Position numbers and translations under genes: made by a program. Below the pieces are notes generated by a model. The model had not been told where the DNA came from and ran no database searches. It saw only the letters and a list, made by a program, of their open reading frames with translations. A stretch of DNA of 64,000 nt from Fusobacterium necrogenes (lineage in GTDB: Bacteria; Fusobacteriota; Fusobacteriia; Fusobacteriales; Fusobacteriaceae), in assembly GCF_900450765.1 (NCBI RefSeq), contig NZ_UGGU01000003.1, positions 1,178,001-1,242,000 of the forward strand, read 5' to 3'. Position 1 is the first letter of the stretch. Each line of letters begins with the position of its first letter. Positions 8,580 to 18,376 of this stretch are shown here, piece by piece.

Positions 8580-10127
8580 TTATTTCTCAACTATACCATA
8601 TCTATTACTTGGATTCCACAACATATATTGCTTTATTCCTAAATCATTAAGAGCTTTTATCTGTGCTTCTATTTCTTCTTTTCCATAAAGGATATGTCCT
8701 TTTACCCATTTAGCTGTAAAAGCTTGTAACCAAGGTCTAATCTGTGATGGATATTCTATATTATAATTTCTATTTATTCCATCTAAAATTGTATAATAAA
8801 TAGTTTTATATGGCTCAGCATCAGGAACAGATATCCCATATACCCCTCTTCCATAATGACTAGGATATGCCATAGGTGAAATTATATCTACTTCATTACT
8901 TATCACTTCCCAATGTTGTCCAAGTCCCATATCATCATTTGAACTTGGTACTTGTCCATAAATATCTGCTGATACATAAACCTCAAGTGGTTCTAATTCT
9001 TTTTTAGCATATCTTAAATATTTTTGTATAGTTTCTGGTTTTGATTCCCCTGTAGTATCTCTATAATCTAATTCTTTATCAAGCTTTCCACCATTTGAAG
9101 CTGGAAATCTCACATAATCAAATTGTATTTCATTAAATCCAGCTTGAGCAGCTTCCTTTGCTACAGCTATGTTATATTCCCACAAATATCTATCATGAGG
9201 AGACACCCATATTACTCCATCACTATTTGTAAAAGGTTTCCCAGTAGCTTTTTTTATAATAGCTTTATCTGGATGTTTTGCTGCATAAGTAGGATCTTTA
9301 AACGATACTATTCTAGCTATTGTATATATGTTATTATCTTTTAATTTTTTCATAAAAGATTGTATATCATTTATAGGATATTTTTTATCATTTTTTCCTA
9401 TATACTTTAACTCTGCCTCTGTTTTAAATAGCATTTTTCCAAAATCTTCTTTTACATCTATTACAAAAGCATTTATTCCTGTTCTTTTAGCAAGTGCTAT
9501 TAATTCATCCATTCTTTTCATTGATGCAGCTGTATTTACAGTTAAATATATTCCCTTGACATCAACTCTAGGATTATTGGCATATTCTTTTTTAGGAATC
9601 GGAGTAAAATCTATATTCTTCAAATTTTCTGGGATAACTTTATGGATATCTTCAGTTAAACTTCCCGTTCTAAGCCATCCTTCTCTTATTTCATTATTTT
9701 TTCCATATCTTACTTTTTTCCAAAAGCTTTTTTCAATAGTAGTTTTTACCTCATAACTTCCGTCATCTTTTTTTACTTTTACCTCCTTTGGAATCTCTAC
9801 TACCTTATCTTCTAGAATCTCTACCCTAATAGCTTTTTTCAAACTATCTTTTTGATCTTTACCATCTGGCTCTAAATATATAGGGGTTTTATAATTTATT
9901 GTATAAGCATATATTTTTTCAACTTTTTTTTCCGGTATTTTTACTTCTTTTAATGGTAAAATCTGCTCCTTTTGTTCATTCTCTTTTAAAATATTCTTCT
10001 CCTCTTTTTTTTCTATAACTACTACTTTTTTCCCAATTTCCTTTGTCACTCCAGCAGTAGTTGTAATTGTAACTATATATAGCGATATTACTCCTATAAT
10101 ACCTACTATAATCTTATTCTCTTTCAT
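8580..10127 (-). CDS. DUF4015-type putative glycoside hydrolase with SH3-like region
   Basis: 515 residues. One N-terminal membrane segment (IIVGIIGVISLYIVTITTTA), a Lys/Glu-rich linker and an SH3-like region (about 75-160) are followed by a TIM-barrel-type DUF4015 domain from about 187. Typical motifs are VKGIYLTVNTAAS, GINAFVIDVKEDFG, AGFNEIQFDYVRFP and ISPMAYPSHYG. This layout fits a wall- or surface-acting hydrolase anchored in the inner membrane. Substrate is unknown for the family. It stands alone, with the HU terminator upstream. Confidence 0.85.
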   Translation of the reverse strand: MKENKIIVGIIGVISLYIVTITTTAGVTKEIGKKVVVIEKKEEKNILKENEQKEQILPLKEVKIPEKKVEKIYAYTINYKTPIYLEPDGKDQKDSLKKAIRVEILEDKVVEIPKEVKVKKDDGSYEVKTTIEKSFWKKVRYGKNNEIREGWLRTGSLTEDIHKVIPENLKNIDFTPIPKKEYANNPRVDVKGIYLTVNTAASMKRMDELIALAKRTGINAFVIDVKEDFGKMLFKTEAELKYIGKNDKKYPINDIQSFMKKLKDNNIYTIARIVSFKDPTYAAKHPDKAIIKKATGKPFTNSDGVIWVSPHDRYLWEYNIAVAKEAAQAGFNEIQFDYVRFPASNGGKLDKELDYRDTTGESKPETIQKYLRYAKKELEPLEVYVSADIYGQVPSSNDDMGLGQHWEVISNEVDIISPMAYPSHYGRGVYGISVPDAEPYKTIYYTILDGINRNYNIEYPSQIRPWLQAFTAKWVKGHILYGKEEIEAQIKALNDLGIKQYMLWNPSNRYGIVEK

Positions 10128-10208
10128 AATCCCTCCATTATCTATAATATACTTAGATATTTTATAATATTTTTTCTAAAATATCTAGCTTGAATTTTTT
10201 CTTAATAT

Positions 10209-10246
10209 AAAAAGGTGTTAAAAGTTTAAGCTTTTAACACCTTTTT
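10209..10246 (-). terminator. Terminator after the HU gene
   Basis: A perfect 16-bp stem (AAAAAGGTGTTAAAAG / CTTTTAACACCTTTTT) with a 6-nt loop, so the minus-strand copy ends in U-rich sequence. It lies 25 bp after the HU stop. Confidence 0.88.
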
Positions 10247-10270
10247 ATATTTATATTCTATTTGCTTTTT

Positions 10271-10591
10271 TTATTTTGTTTTTTTCTTTCTTTTACTTGA
10301 TCTCGCTTCAACAATTGGATTCATTTTTTCCAATAAATTTTTTGCTGGCTTAAACTTAGCAACTTTTCTAACACCTACTTTCATAGGTTTTTTAGTTTGT
10401 GGATTGATATAAGTTCTCTCTGCTCTCTCTATAGTTTCAAATTTTCCAAATCCTATAAAAGTTACATTTTCTTCTTTTATAAAGACTTCTTCAAGTGTTT
10501 CTAAAAATATTTTTGTTAGTTTTTGAGCCTCTACTTTTGTTTTTAAATTTGCTTTAGAGGCGAATAACTCTACAAATTCCTTTTTTGTCAT
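10271..10591 (-). CDS. HU/IHF-family DNA-binding protein
   Basis: Nucleoid protein of 106 residues. It shows the HU fold (MTKKEFVELFASKANL, ETLEEVFIKEENVTFIGFGKFETIERAERTYINPQTKK) and the beta-arm region (NPQTKKPMKVGVRKVAKFKPAKNL). It is about 15 residues longer than typical HU because of a basic tail (SSKRKKKTK). It is flanked by its own promoter and strong terminator, so it is transcribed alone. HU or a specialised paralog cannot be decided here. Confidence 0.94.
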   Translation of the reverse strand: MTKKEFVELFASKANLKTKVEAQKLTKIFLETLEEVFIKEENVTFIGFGKFETIERAERTYINPQTKKPMKVGVRKVAKFKPAKNLLEKMNPIVEARSSKRKKKTK

Positions 10592-10631
10592 TTGAAATCA
10601 CTCCCAATCCTTTATTTATTACCTTACTATT

Positions 10632-10660
10632 AAAATAGCATTTTTTTCTAAGAAAAACAA
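10632..10660 (-). promoter_or_regulatory. Promoter of the HU gene
   Basis: Minus strand: TTGTTT (10655-10660), 17-bp spacer, TATTTT (10632-10637), about 40 bp before the HU start. Confidence 0.45.
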
Positions 10661-10677
10661 TAGTTTTCTCAATATTT

Positions 10678-11127
10678 TTATTTTTTCTTTTTAATAAAAA
10701 GCTGTACCCAATAATTTTTTCCATTCTTGTCTTTAGCGAGTCCTATTCCTGTCTCATCATAATCTGGATTTAATATATTTTTTCTATGTCCCTTTGAATT
10801 TAGCCATCTTTTTGCTACGAACTCTGGAGTATCGTGCCATCTAGCTATATTTTCAGCAGCAGCACTATATCTTATTCCCTCTTTTTTTATCAAATTAAAT
10901 GTCATTCCAAATTTTTTACTATTATGAGAAAGCTTCTCGTCTTTAGCCATATCTTTAGCTTTTACTATTGCTATTTTATTTAACTCTTCATTTATTTTAA
11001 GTGGCTTTAATCCTTTTTCTCTTCTTGCAATATTAACTTTTTTTAAAATTATCTCCTGATAACTCACTGCATTTATAGATAAAATAGTCACAAAAAATAA
11101 TATCCCTGCTATTAAAATTTTTTTCAT
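10678..11127 (-). CDS. CAP-domain (YkwD/SCP) secreted protein
   Basis: 149 residues with a signal peptide (MKKILIAGILFFVTILSINA) and a CAP domain: EIILKKVNIARREKGLKPL, AENIARWH, VAKRWLNSKGHRKNILNP, ETGIGLA. The His/Glu set of the CAP cavity is present (AENIA, GHRKNIL). Role in bacteria is unclear; relatives are secreted or envelope proteins. The frame extends to a GTG at 11136, but the ATG at 11127 has AGGTG six bases ahead and begins the signal peptide. Confidence 0.9.
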   Translation of the reverse strand: MKKILIAGILFFVTILSINAVSYQEIILKKVNIARREKGLKPLKINEELNKIAIVKAKDMAKDEKLSHNSKKFGMTFNLIKKEGIRYSAAAENIARWHDTPEFVAKRWLNSKGHRKNILNPDYDETGIGLAKDKNGKNYWVQLFIKKKK

Positions 11128-11197
11128 TATATACACCTCTCAATTTTTATTAATATTATACCACTTTTTTGCCAAATTTTATATGTTTTTTCTTCGT

Positions 11198-11226
11198 TTG
11201 ACTTTTAGTTTTCTACATTATATAAT
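11198..11226 (+). promoter_or_regulatory. Promoter of glgX
   Basis: TTGACT (11198-11203), 17-bp spacer, TATAAT (11221-11226); transcription would start near 11233. The -10 lies inside a 30-bp dyad. Confidence 0.8.
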
Positions 11227-11242
11227 CTATTATGTAATGTAG
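11213..11242. promoter_or_regulatory. Candidate operator of glgX (30-bp dyad)
   Basis: CTACATTA (11213-11220) and TAATGTAG (11235-11242) flank inner arms ATAAT and ATTAT. The dyad covers the -10 and the predicted start site, the usual place for a repressor site. It differs from the trmB dyad. Confidence 0.55.
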
Positions 11243-11273
11243 ATATAAATAGTACTTAAATAAAGGAGAACTT

Positions 11274-13256
11274 ATGTATAGTGTTGATTTTGGATTGCCC
11301 ATATTAGGAGCTACAGTACTTGAAACAGGTGTTAATTTTGGTATATACTGTAAAAATAAGAAAAATGTTACTTTAAATGTATATAATTTTATGCATAGTA
11401 TAGAACCAATATTTTCCCTAAAATTAGATGAAAAGTTTAATAAAACTGGAGATATTTGGCATATTTTTCTAAAAGAGGCTAAGGAAGGCCTAATCTATTC
11501 ATGGAAAATAGATGATTCTCCTGAACTTTTGGACCCATATGCACTCTCTTATACAAACCACAAAGAATGTAAAATGAAAAAATCTATTGTCGTAAAAAGA
11601 GCTCCATTTAACGAAAGACATCTTCATATTCCAATGAATGAAACCATAATATATGAAGTTCATATAAAATTTTTTACTCAAAACCCTAATTCTCTTGTTA
11701 AATTTCCTGGAATGTACAAAGGTTTTATAGAAAAAATTCCTTATTTGAAAGACCTAGGAGTGACAACTGTAGAATTTTTACCTGTGTATGAATGGGATGA
11801 ATATACTGGTAGATATAATTCACATAATGAAATTTTAGAAAATATCTGGGGATATAATCCTATCAGTTTTTTTGCTCCTACAAAAAAATTCTCAAGCAAT
11901 AAAGAGCTATATAATTCTGATGAAATTATCGAATTAAAAGAACTTATAAAAGAGCTACATAAAAATAAAATAGAAGTTATATTAGATGTAGTTTATAATC
12001 ATACTGCTGAGGGAGGAATTGGTGGTTTTTTATATAATTTTAAAGCCATGAATAAAAATGAGTTTTATATCATGGAAAAAAACAAAGAGAATTATACTAA
12101 TTACTCCGGTTGTGGTAATACCTTCAATTGTAATAGCGTTATGAGTAAAGATATAATCCTTAACTCTTTAAAATACTGGTATCTTGAAATAGGTGTAGAT
12201 GGTTTTAGATTCGATTTAGCACCTATACTTGGAAGAGATGTAAATGGACAATGGGGTGGACATTCTATACTTCATGAAATAGCTCAAGATCCTATTCTTT
12301 CTCACTCTAAGCTCATTTCTGAAAGCTGGGATCTAGGTGGATATTATGTAGGAGATATGCCTTCTACTTGGAGTGAATGGAATGGAAAATACAGAGATGT
12401 TGTCAGAAAATTTATCAAAGGAGATTTTGGACAAATATCTGAACTTGTTAAAAGAATTTTAGGAAGTCCTGATATTTTTAAAAGAAGTAATCGTTCTCCA
12501 CATAATAGTATTAATTTTATTAGTTGTCATGATGGTTTTACCTTATATGATTTAGTTAGCTATAATACAAAGCACAATCTAAACAATGGTGAAAATAATA
12601 AAGATGGTGAAAATTATAATAATTCATATAATTGGGGAGAAGAAGGAGAAACTAAAAATATAGAAATTTTAAATTTAAGAAAAAGACAAATTAAAAACTT
12701 TTTTCTTATTCTTATGATCTCTCAAGGAACTCCCATGTTTTTAATGGGAGATGAATGTGGTAGAACACAATATGGAAATAATAATGCCTACTGTCAGGAT
12801 AACAAAACTACTTGGTTTGATTGGGAAAGACTAGAGAAATTTAAAGATATATATAATTTTGTTAAAAATATGATTAAACTTCGTAAAAGTTACTCTATTT
12901 TTAACAAAAATACTTATTGGGAATGTGATGATTGCAAAACTAGCGATGTTGTATTACATGGAATAAAATTAAACTCTCCAGATTTTTCTTATCATTCACT
13001 AAGTATAGCTTTTGAACTTCAAGATATAGATACAAATACAAAATTTTATATAGCTTTGAACTCTTATTATGGAGATTTAGTATTTGAACTTCCTCCCCTT
13101 GATAAAAACAAAAGTTGGCATGTGTTAGTCGATACATCAAAGAAAGATATAGAAAATTTTTCAAACTCTACTATATCTATAAAAGATAGATTTTATTCTG
13201 TTAAGTCAAGAAGTTCTGTAATTTTAATAAGCAAATTAAAATTAGATGATTTTTAG
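11274..13256 (+). CDS. glgX: GlgX-type glycogen debranching enzyme / isoamylase-pullulanase
   Basis: GH13 enzyme of 660 residues expected to hydrolyse alpha-1,6 branches left by phosphorylase. An N-terminal CBM48-like domain (about 1-110) precedes the barrel: EVHIKFFT, FLPVYEWDE, DVVYNHTAEGG, then catalytic D314 (GFRFDLAP), E350 (ISESWD) and D420 (SCHDGF). The C-terminal beta domain ends near residue 650. No signal peptide, so it acts on intracellular glucan. GGAG lies before the ATG. It is monocistronic between its own promoter and a shared terminator. Pullulanase-like specificity cannot be excluded. Confidence 0.93.
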   Translation: MYSVDFGLPILGATVLETGVNFGIYCKNKKNVTLNVYNFMHSIEPIFSLKLDEKFNKTGDIWHIFLKEAKEGLIYSWKIDDSPELLDPYALSYTNHKECKMKKSIVVKRAPFNERHLHIPMNETIIYEVHIKFFTQNPNSLVKFPGMYKGFIEKIPYLKDLGVTTVEFLPVYEWDEYTGRYNSHNEILENIWGYNPISFFAPTKKFSSNKELYNSDEIIELKELIKELHKNKIEVILDVVYNHTAEGGIGGFLYNFKAMNKNEFYIMEKNKENYTNYSGCGNTFNCNSVMSKDIILNSLKYWYLEIGVDGFRFDLAPILGRDVNGQWGGHSILHEIAQDPILSHSKLISESWDLGGYYVGDMPSTWSEWNGKYRDVVRKFIKGDFGQISELVKRILGSPDIFKRSNRSPHNSINFISCHDGFTLYDLVSYNTKHNLNNGENNKDGENYNNSYNWGEEGETKNIEILNLRKRQIKNFFLILMISQGTPMFLMGDECGRTQYGNNNAYCQDNKTTWFDWERLEKFKDIYNFVKNMIKLRKSYSIFNKNTYWECDDCKTSDVVLHGIKLNSPDFSYHSLSIAFELQDIDTNTKFYIALNSYYGDLVFELPPLDKNKSWHVLVDTSKKDIENFSNSTISIKDRFYSVKSRSSVILISKLKLDDF

Positions 13257-13280
13257 AAAATTTTAAATTATGACTTAAGT

Positions 13281-13340
13281 AAAAAAGAAAAAAGAAAGTT
13301 TATAATTTTTACTAAATAAAAACTTTCTTTTTCTTTTTTT
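13281..13340. terminator. Bidirectional terminator between glgX and rdgB
   Basis: The A/G-rich arm (AAAAAAGAAAAAAGAAAGTT, 13281-13300) pairs with the T/C-rich arm starting at 13319, with T-runs in both directions. It reaches the rdgB stop codon and serves the two convergent genes. Confidence 0.65.
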
Positions 13341-13929
13341 AATCTACAAGTATTTTACTTAACTCTTTTGCTAATTTTTTCAAAGCATTAGCTCTATGAC
13401 TAATCTTATTTTTTATCTTTGGTATCTCAGCTAAAGATTTTCCATACTCAGTTACATAGAAGTAAGGGTCATATCCAAAACCATCTTTTCCCTTTGGTTC
13501 ATATAGTAACTCTCCCTCTATCTCCCCTCTAAAAGAGTAAGCTCTTCCGTCAGGTTTCCCAAGAGTTATTACACTTACAAAGTGACACTTTCTATTTTTT
13601 TCATCTTTCATTACTTCCATAAGCTTAGCATTATTTGATTCATCAGTAGCATTCTCGCCAGAATATCTAGCTGAGTACACTCCAGGTGCTCCCCCTAGTG
13701 CATCTACACAAAGTCCAGAATCATCAGCAATAGTTATCATCCCTGTAAACTTTGCTATCTCCAAAGCTTTTTTTGCAGAATTTGCCTCAAAAGTATCCCC
13801 ATCTTCTACTACCTCAGGTATATCTATACCATCTTTTATAGATAGTATCTCCACATCTTTTACGTTGGCAAATATTGCTTTTATCTCATCTATTTTATGT
13901 TTATTTCCAGTAGCTAAAAATATTTTCAT
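13339..13929 (-). CDS. rdgB: XTP/dITP pyrophosphatase
   Basis: Housecleaning enzyme (RdgB/HAM1) hydrolysing ITP, dITP and XTP to the monophosphates. 196 residues, standard length. Motifs: FLATGNKHKIDEIK at the N-terminus, DDSGLCVDALGGAPGVYSARYSG, GKDGFGYDPYF and SHRANALKKL at the C-terminus. It follows rph by 9 bp and is the last gene of the lpxC-to-rdgB run. Confidence 0.97.
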   Translation of the reverse strand: MKIFLATGNKHKIDEIKAIFANVKDVEILSIKDGIDIPEVVEDGDTFEANSAKKALEIAKFTGMITIADDSGLCVDALGGAPGVYSARYSGENATDESNNAKLMEVMKDEKNRKCHFVSVITLGKPDGRAYSFRGEIEGELLYEPKGKDGFGYDPYFYVTEYGKSLAEIPKIKNKISHRANALKKLAKELSKILVD

Positions 13930-13938
13930 ATTTCTCTC

Positions 13939-14706
13939 CTATTTTTCTATTATTCTGTTTTGTAACTCCATTATCTTCTTTAATCCTTTTTCAGCTAAAT
14001 CTAACATCTCATTTAAATCTTTTCTAGTATAGGTAGCCTCTTCTCCAGTACCTTGTAACTCTACAAATTTTCCTTCTCCATTCATAACAATATTCATATC
14101 TACCTCTGCTATCGAATCTTCTGTATACTTAAGATCTAACATAGGTGTTCCATTTACAATACCCACACTAATAGCTGCCACATTAGAGATGATAGGATTT
14201 TCTGTTAACACTCCCTCTGTTACAAGTTTTTTCATAGCAAGAGCTAGAGCTATATATCCTCCGGTAATAGAAGTAGTTCTTGTCCCTCCATCAGCTTGTA
14301 TTACATCACAGTCGATAGTTACGGTTCTTTCTCCTAATTTTTCTAAATTTATAGCAGTTCTAAGAGCTCTCCCTATAAGTCTTTGTATTTCCATAGTTCT
14401 ACCTGTTAACTTTCCCTTAGCTGACTCTCTTTGATTTCTCTCTCCAGTAGCTCTAGGTATCATAGAGTACTCAGCTGTAAGCCAACCTTTACCTTGATTT
14501 TTTAAAAATGGTGGTACTTTATCACTTACAGTAGCTGTACATATTACCTTTGTATTCCCACATTCCATAAGTACAGAGCCTTCAGCATATAGATTAAAAT
14601 CCTTAGTAGCCTTTAATACTCTTAATTCATCTAAATCTCTTCCATCTTCTCTAAGTTTTTTGTTTTTCATATCGACTTCAATCATCATCTCTTTTATTTT
14701 ATTCAT
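13939..14706 (-). CDS. rph: Ribonuclease PH
   Basis: Phosphorolytic 3'-5' exonuclease that trims tRNA 3' ends. 255 residues. Motifs: [75 protein letters not shown] and [17 protein letters not shown] lies five bases before the first ATG, which I keep although it gives about 12 residues more than many relatives. The close pairing with rdgB is common in bacteria. Confidence 0.97.
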   Translation of the reverse strand: MNKIKEMMIEVDMKNKKLREDGRDLDELRVLKATKDFNLYAEGSVLMECGNTKVICTATVSDKVPPFLKNQGKGWLTAEYSMIPRATGERNQRESAKGKLTGRTMEIQRLIGRALRTAINLEKLGERTVTIDCDVIQADGGTRTTSITGGYIALALAMKKLVTEGVLTENPIISNVAAISVGIVNGTPMLDLKYTEDSIAEVDMNIVMNGEGKFVELQGTGEEATYTRKDLNEMLDLAEKGLKKIMELQNRIIEK

Positions 14707-14714
14707 ACTATCTC

Positions 14715-16490
14715 CTATATTTTCATTTCATCTCTTTGTTTTACTTCTTTTCCAAATTGTATATCATAAAAATGTTTATAAATTCCATTTTTATCTAATA
14801 AATCTTGGTGTCTTCCCACCTCTTTTATTCTACCATTTTCCATTACCACTATCTTATCAGCATTGATAATAGTAGAAAGTCTATGAGCTATTACAAATGT
14901 CGTTCTATTTACCATAAGTCTATCTAAGGCATCCTGTACAAGTCTTTCTGATTCAGTGTCTAGAGCAGATGTTGCCTCATCTAGTATAAGTATCTCAGGA
15001 TTTTGAATTAGGGCTCTAGCTATTGCTATTCTTTGCTTTTGTCCTCCAGATAGCATCACTCCTCTCTCTCCTACTTCGGTTTCAAATCCTTCAGGTAAAT
15101 CCATTATAAATTCATAGGCATTTGCCATCTTAGCTGCTTTTATTATCTCTTCTTGAGACACATTTTCCTTACCAAAGGAAATATTTTCAGATATTGTCCC
15201 AGAGAATAGAAAACTCTCTTGAGGAACTATCCCTATTAAATCTCTATATTTTTTCAAAGAGATATTTTTTATATCCTGTCCATTAATAAGTAATCTTCCT
15301 GCAGTAGTTTCAAAAAATCTAGGGAGTAAATTTACCATAGTAGTTTTTCCGCTTCCACTCTTACCTACAAAAGCTATAACATCTCCAGCTTTTATCTCTA
15401 AATTTATATTTTTTAGTGCATTACTTTTGGCATCATCATAAGCAAAAAATACATTTTCAAACTTTATATCTTGTATTTTTCCTTTTAACTCTATCTCTTC
15501 TCCATAGTAGTCTGTTTCAATAGGTATATCCAATATTTCTATTACTCTATCAGCTGACGGTATAGCTTCTTGTACATCATTATTTTTAGATATTAACCTT
15601 TTTAATGGCTGACTCATAAGTCCCATAGCTGTAACAAAAGATATTAAATCTCCTGGAGACATAGTTTTAGTAATAACTATTTGATATCCCCCATAAGCAG
15701 CTACCAAAACAACCATAAAAGTTGTTATAACTTCGTTGATTGGAGATACTTTTGCCTTTATCTTAGTACTCTTATATGATTTTTGAAACTCATCCATACT
15801 TATCTCTTTAAATCTATCAATAATCATATCACTGTTATTGAAAGCTTTGATTACAAATATTCCAGATAAGCTTTCTTGAATGAAAGCTGCAACAGCTCCC
15901 GATGTATCTTGTCTAATTCTTCCAGATTTTCTAATTTTCTTAGTATATTTTTTTACAGTACTAATTATAAACGGCATAACTGTAAGTGATACTAAAGCTA
16001 ATATCCAATCTACTTGGAACATTCTAAATACTAAAGCTACAACTGTTATAAACTCCTTTAGCATATCAAAAAGTATAAATCCTATTCTTCCTAATGTAGA
16101 AGAATCTCCAGTTAATCTTGCCATTATATCTCCTAATTTATTTTTTCTAAAGTAAGAAATAGGAAGCTTCTGTAAATGATTAAAAACATCTATTTTTATA
16201 TCTCTTTTAATAGTTTCAGTTACATAATTTGATGAAATACTAGCATAATAAGCTGATACTACTTTTATAACTGTCGATACAAAAATTGCAGATATTACAA
16301 TTACCATCATCTTAGGATCTTTTTTTACTAATACATCATCTATTAGATATTTACTAAGCCATGCTGGTACAGCTCCCATTGATGAAGTCAATATAGACAT
16401 GAGTATTACAGCTACCATTGCCCATTTATATTTAAAACTGTATCTTAAGAATGTATTTAACGATTTATTTTGAAATAAATTTAGTCTCAT
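14715..16490 (-). CDS. msbA: MsbA-type lipid A exporter (ABC half-transporter)
   Basis: Flips lipid A-core across the inner membrane. 591 residues: a six-helix exporter domain (about 20-310) followed by the ATPase domain with [16 protein letters not shown] (Walker A), the Q-loop in [28 protein letters not shown] (signature), [12 protein letters not shown] (Walker B) and AHRLST (H-loop). The start overlaps the lpxB stop by four bases. Its position after lpxB supports MsbA over a drug exporter, since sequence alone does not always separate them. Confidence 0.9.
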   Translation of the reverse strand: MRLNLFQNKSLNTFLRYSFKYKWAMVAVILMSILTSSMGAVPAWLSKYLIDDVLVKKDPKMMVIVISAIFVSTVIKVVSAYYASISSNYVTETIKRDIKIDVFNHLQKLPISYFRKNKLGDIMARLTGDSSTLGRIGFILFDMLKEFITVVALVFRMFQVDWILALVSLTVMPFIISTVKKYTKKIRKSGRIRQDTSGAVAAFIQESLSGIFVIKAFNNSDMIIDRFKEISMDEFQKSYKSTKIKAKVSPINEVITTFMVVLVAAYGGYQIVITKTMSPGDLISFVTAMGLMSQPLKRLISKNNDVQEAIPSADRVIEILDIPIETDYYGEEIELKGKIQDIKFENVFFAYDDAKSNALKNINLEIKAGDVIAFVGKSGSGKTTMVNLLPRFFETTAGRLLINGQDIKNISLKKYRDLIGIVPQESFLFSGTISENISFGKENVSQEEIIKAAKMANAYEFIMDLPEGFETEVGERGVMLSGGQKQRIAIARALIQNPEILILDEATSALDTESERLVQDALDRLMVNRTTFVIAHRLSTIINADKIVVMENGRIKEVGRHQDLLDKNGIYKHFYDIQFGKEVKQRDEMKI

Positions 16491-17560
16491 CTTTCTCCCT
16501 TCACCAGAAAATTTGTATAATTTTCTATTACACTTCTTCCTGAAAGTTTTTCTCTTACCTCTTTTATGTCTTCTTGTATTTTTTCTTTATTATCTTCTAT
16601 TTTTTTTAAATACTTTTCTATCTCTTCTACAGTACATCTCTCTTGTAAAAGCTCTGGAAATACCTCTCTACCTAAAGCAAGATTTGGTAGAGAAACAAAG
16701 GCAATTTTTAAAATATGTCTAGCTATAAATGCGTTAATAAATCCTGTCTTATACACCACTATTGTAGGTAGTCCCATAAGAGCAAGCTCCAAAGTTACAG
16801 TTCCAGAGGCAGCTATAGCCATCTTAGATTTTTTTACACACTCTGAAAGTTTTTTCTCAAATTCAAGGGTAAGATTTGGATATTTTGTCAAATCCTCATC
16901 TATCCATTTTAGATGCTCTCTACTTGAAAGCTTTAGTAAAAATTTTCTACTCTCGTCTCTTTTTACTATCTCCAACATAGTAGGTAAAAGAGTCTTTATC
17001 TCCTGCTTTCTACTTCCTGGTAAAAGAAGGATATACTCCTCACTTCTTTTTTCCACTATGTATTTATCTACAAAAGGATTTCCATAATATATAGCATCTA
17101 CCCCGTGCTTTTTATAGAAATCTACCTCCCAAGGAAAGATTACCATAATATGGTCAGCTTTTATAAGTTTTTTTATTCTCTTTTCTCCCCATATCCAAAG
17201 CTTTGGTGGAATATAGTAGTACACCTCTATATCCTCTATCTCCTGCTTTAATAGCTCCAAAAATTTTAGGTTAAATCCTCCATAATCTACTAGGATAACC
17301 TTTTTTATATTCTCTTTTTTTATAAAATCTATATACTCATTAGCTTTTCTCTTCAAAAAGCTATATTTTTTCAACACCTCAGTAAATCCCATTATTGCAA
17401 GCTCATCTATATCTTGGATAACCTCTACTCCAACATTTCTACTATGTCTACCTGCAACTCCATAAAACTCTACATCTCTATATTTTTTCTTGATAGCTTT
17501 CACTAAATATGAAAGATGTAAGTCCCCAGAAACTTCCCCAGTTGATACAAAAAATTTCAT
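16487..17560 (-). CDS. lpxB: Lipid-A-disaccharide synthase
   Basis: GT19 glycosyltransferase joining UDP-2,3-diacylglucosamine and lipid X. 357 residues. Motifs: STGEVSGDLHLSYLVKAIK, GVAGRHSRNVGVEV, YYIPPKLWIWGEKR, LLPGSRKQEIKTLLP and AASGTVTLELALMGLPTIVVY. It lies 12 bp after lpxI and overlaps msbA, giving tight coupling of late lipid A steps and export. Confidence 0.97.
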   Translation of the reverse strand: MKFFVSTGEVSGDLHLSYLVKAIKKKYRDVEFYGVAGRHSRNVGVEVIQDIDELAIMGFTEVLKKYSFLKRKANEYIDFIKKENIKKVILVDYGGFNLKFLELLKQEIEDIEVYYYIPPKLWIWGEKRIKKLIKADHIMVIFPWEVDFYKKHGVDAIYYGNPFVDKYIVEKRSEEYILLLPGSRKQEIKTLLPTMLEIVKRDESRKFLLKLSSREHLKWIDEDLTKYPNLTLEFEKKLSECVKKSKMAIAASGTVTLELALMGLPTIVVYKTGFINAFIARHILKIAFVSLPNLALGREVFPELLQERCTVEEIEKYLKKIEDNKEKIQEDIKEVREKLSGRSVIENYTNFLVKGER

Positions 17561-17572
17561 AACTATCTCCTA

Positions 17573-18376
17573 TCAAACTTTTATTCCGAGGATAAATAGA
17601 GAGTTTTCCTCTGCTAATCTTATAGCCTCATCTCTATTTAAAAAAAGCATTCTCCCTGCTTCTCCAACAATTCCTCTAGCTCCTATCTCTATAGCCCTTT
17701 TTATTGTCTCTATTCCTACAGCTGGTATATCTACCCTCATATCCTGTTGAGGTCTTGACATCTTCACAATAATACACCCACTACCAGCTAGCTCTCCAGC
17801 TCTTTTTATTGTCTTATCTGTTCCCTCTATCCCCTCTAATGCCACTACTGATGAATCTTTACACACCACAGTCTGTCCAGCATCCACTTCACTTAGAGCC
17901 TTAGCTGCCTCTATTCCTATCTTTATGGTTTTTCTATCCTCATCACTAGGTACTATCTTAGTATAACACTCATCTCTAAACATAAAGTTTTCCAAAAGAT
18001 GATTTTGAGGTAACACCTTTATTCCATTTAATCTAAAAAATCCTATAACTGCAAAAAGGAGAGTTTCATCTTTTCTATCTGGCAATCTCTTCAGAAGTTC
18101 CTCTCCAAATCTATCTAATTTTATATCTTTAAATATTATATCTTTTTCAACTTTCCCCAACATAACTATCTCATCAATATCATTTAGTAGGAAGTACTTT
18201 ACAATACTTCCCACTTCTCCAATATTAAAAGACACAAAATTTTTATGAGCCTTTATTCTATCATCTATGGTATCAAATAGCCCTAGGGGAAAAACATCAA
18301 TATTCTGTTTTTCAGCCTCTTTAAGAAAATAGATAGGTAATTTCCCATTGCCAACTATTATTCCAATTTTTTTCAT
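17573..18376 (-). CDS. lpxI: UDP-2,3-diacylglucosamine pyrophosphatase LpxI
   Basis: Cleaves UDP-2,3-diacylglucosamine to lipid X and UMP. 267 residues of the LpxI (formerly DUF1009) family: GIIVGNGKLPIYFLKEAEKQ at the N-terminus, the GEVGSIVKYF segment, DAGQTVVCKDSSVVALEGIE and MRVDIPAVGIETIKRA. LpxI replaces LpxH in many bacteria; no LpxH is seen here. It shares one base with the lpxA stop and lies between lpxA and lpxB, confirming its role. Confidence 0.96.
   Translation of the reverse strand: MKKIGIIVGNGKLPIYFLKEAEKQNIDVFPLGLFDTIDDRIKAHKNFVSFNIGEVGSIVKYFLLNDIDEIVMLGKVEKDIIFKDIKLDRFGEELLKRLPDRKDETLLFAVIGFFRLNGIKVLPQNHLLENFMFRDECYTKIVPSDEDRKTIKIGIEAAKALSEVDAGQTVVCKDSSVVALEGIEGTDKTIKRAGELAGSGCIIVKMSRPQQDMRVDIPAVGIETIKRAIEIGARGIVGEAGRMLFLNRDEAIRLAEENSLFILGIKV

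Noticed and set aside
9328-9756. Open frame of 142 codons on the plus strand
   Set aside because: Antisense to the DUF4015 gene, no ribosome site or recognisable domain.
16566-17087. Open frame of 173 codons on the plus strand
   Set aside because: Antisense to lpxB, Ser/Phe-rich composition as expected of a mirror frame, no start signals.
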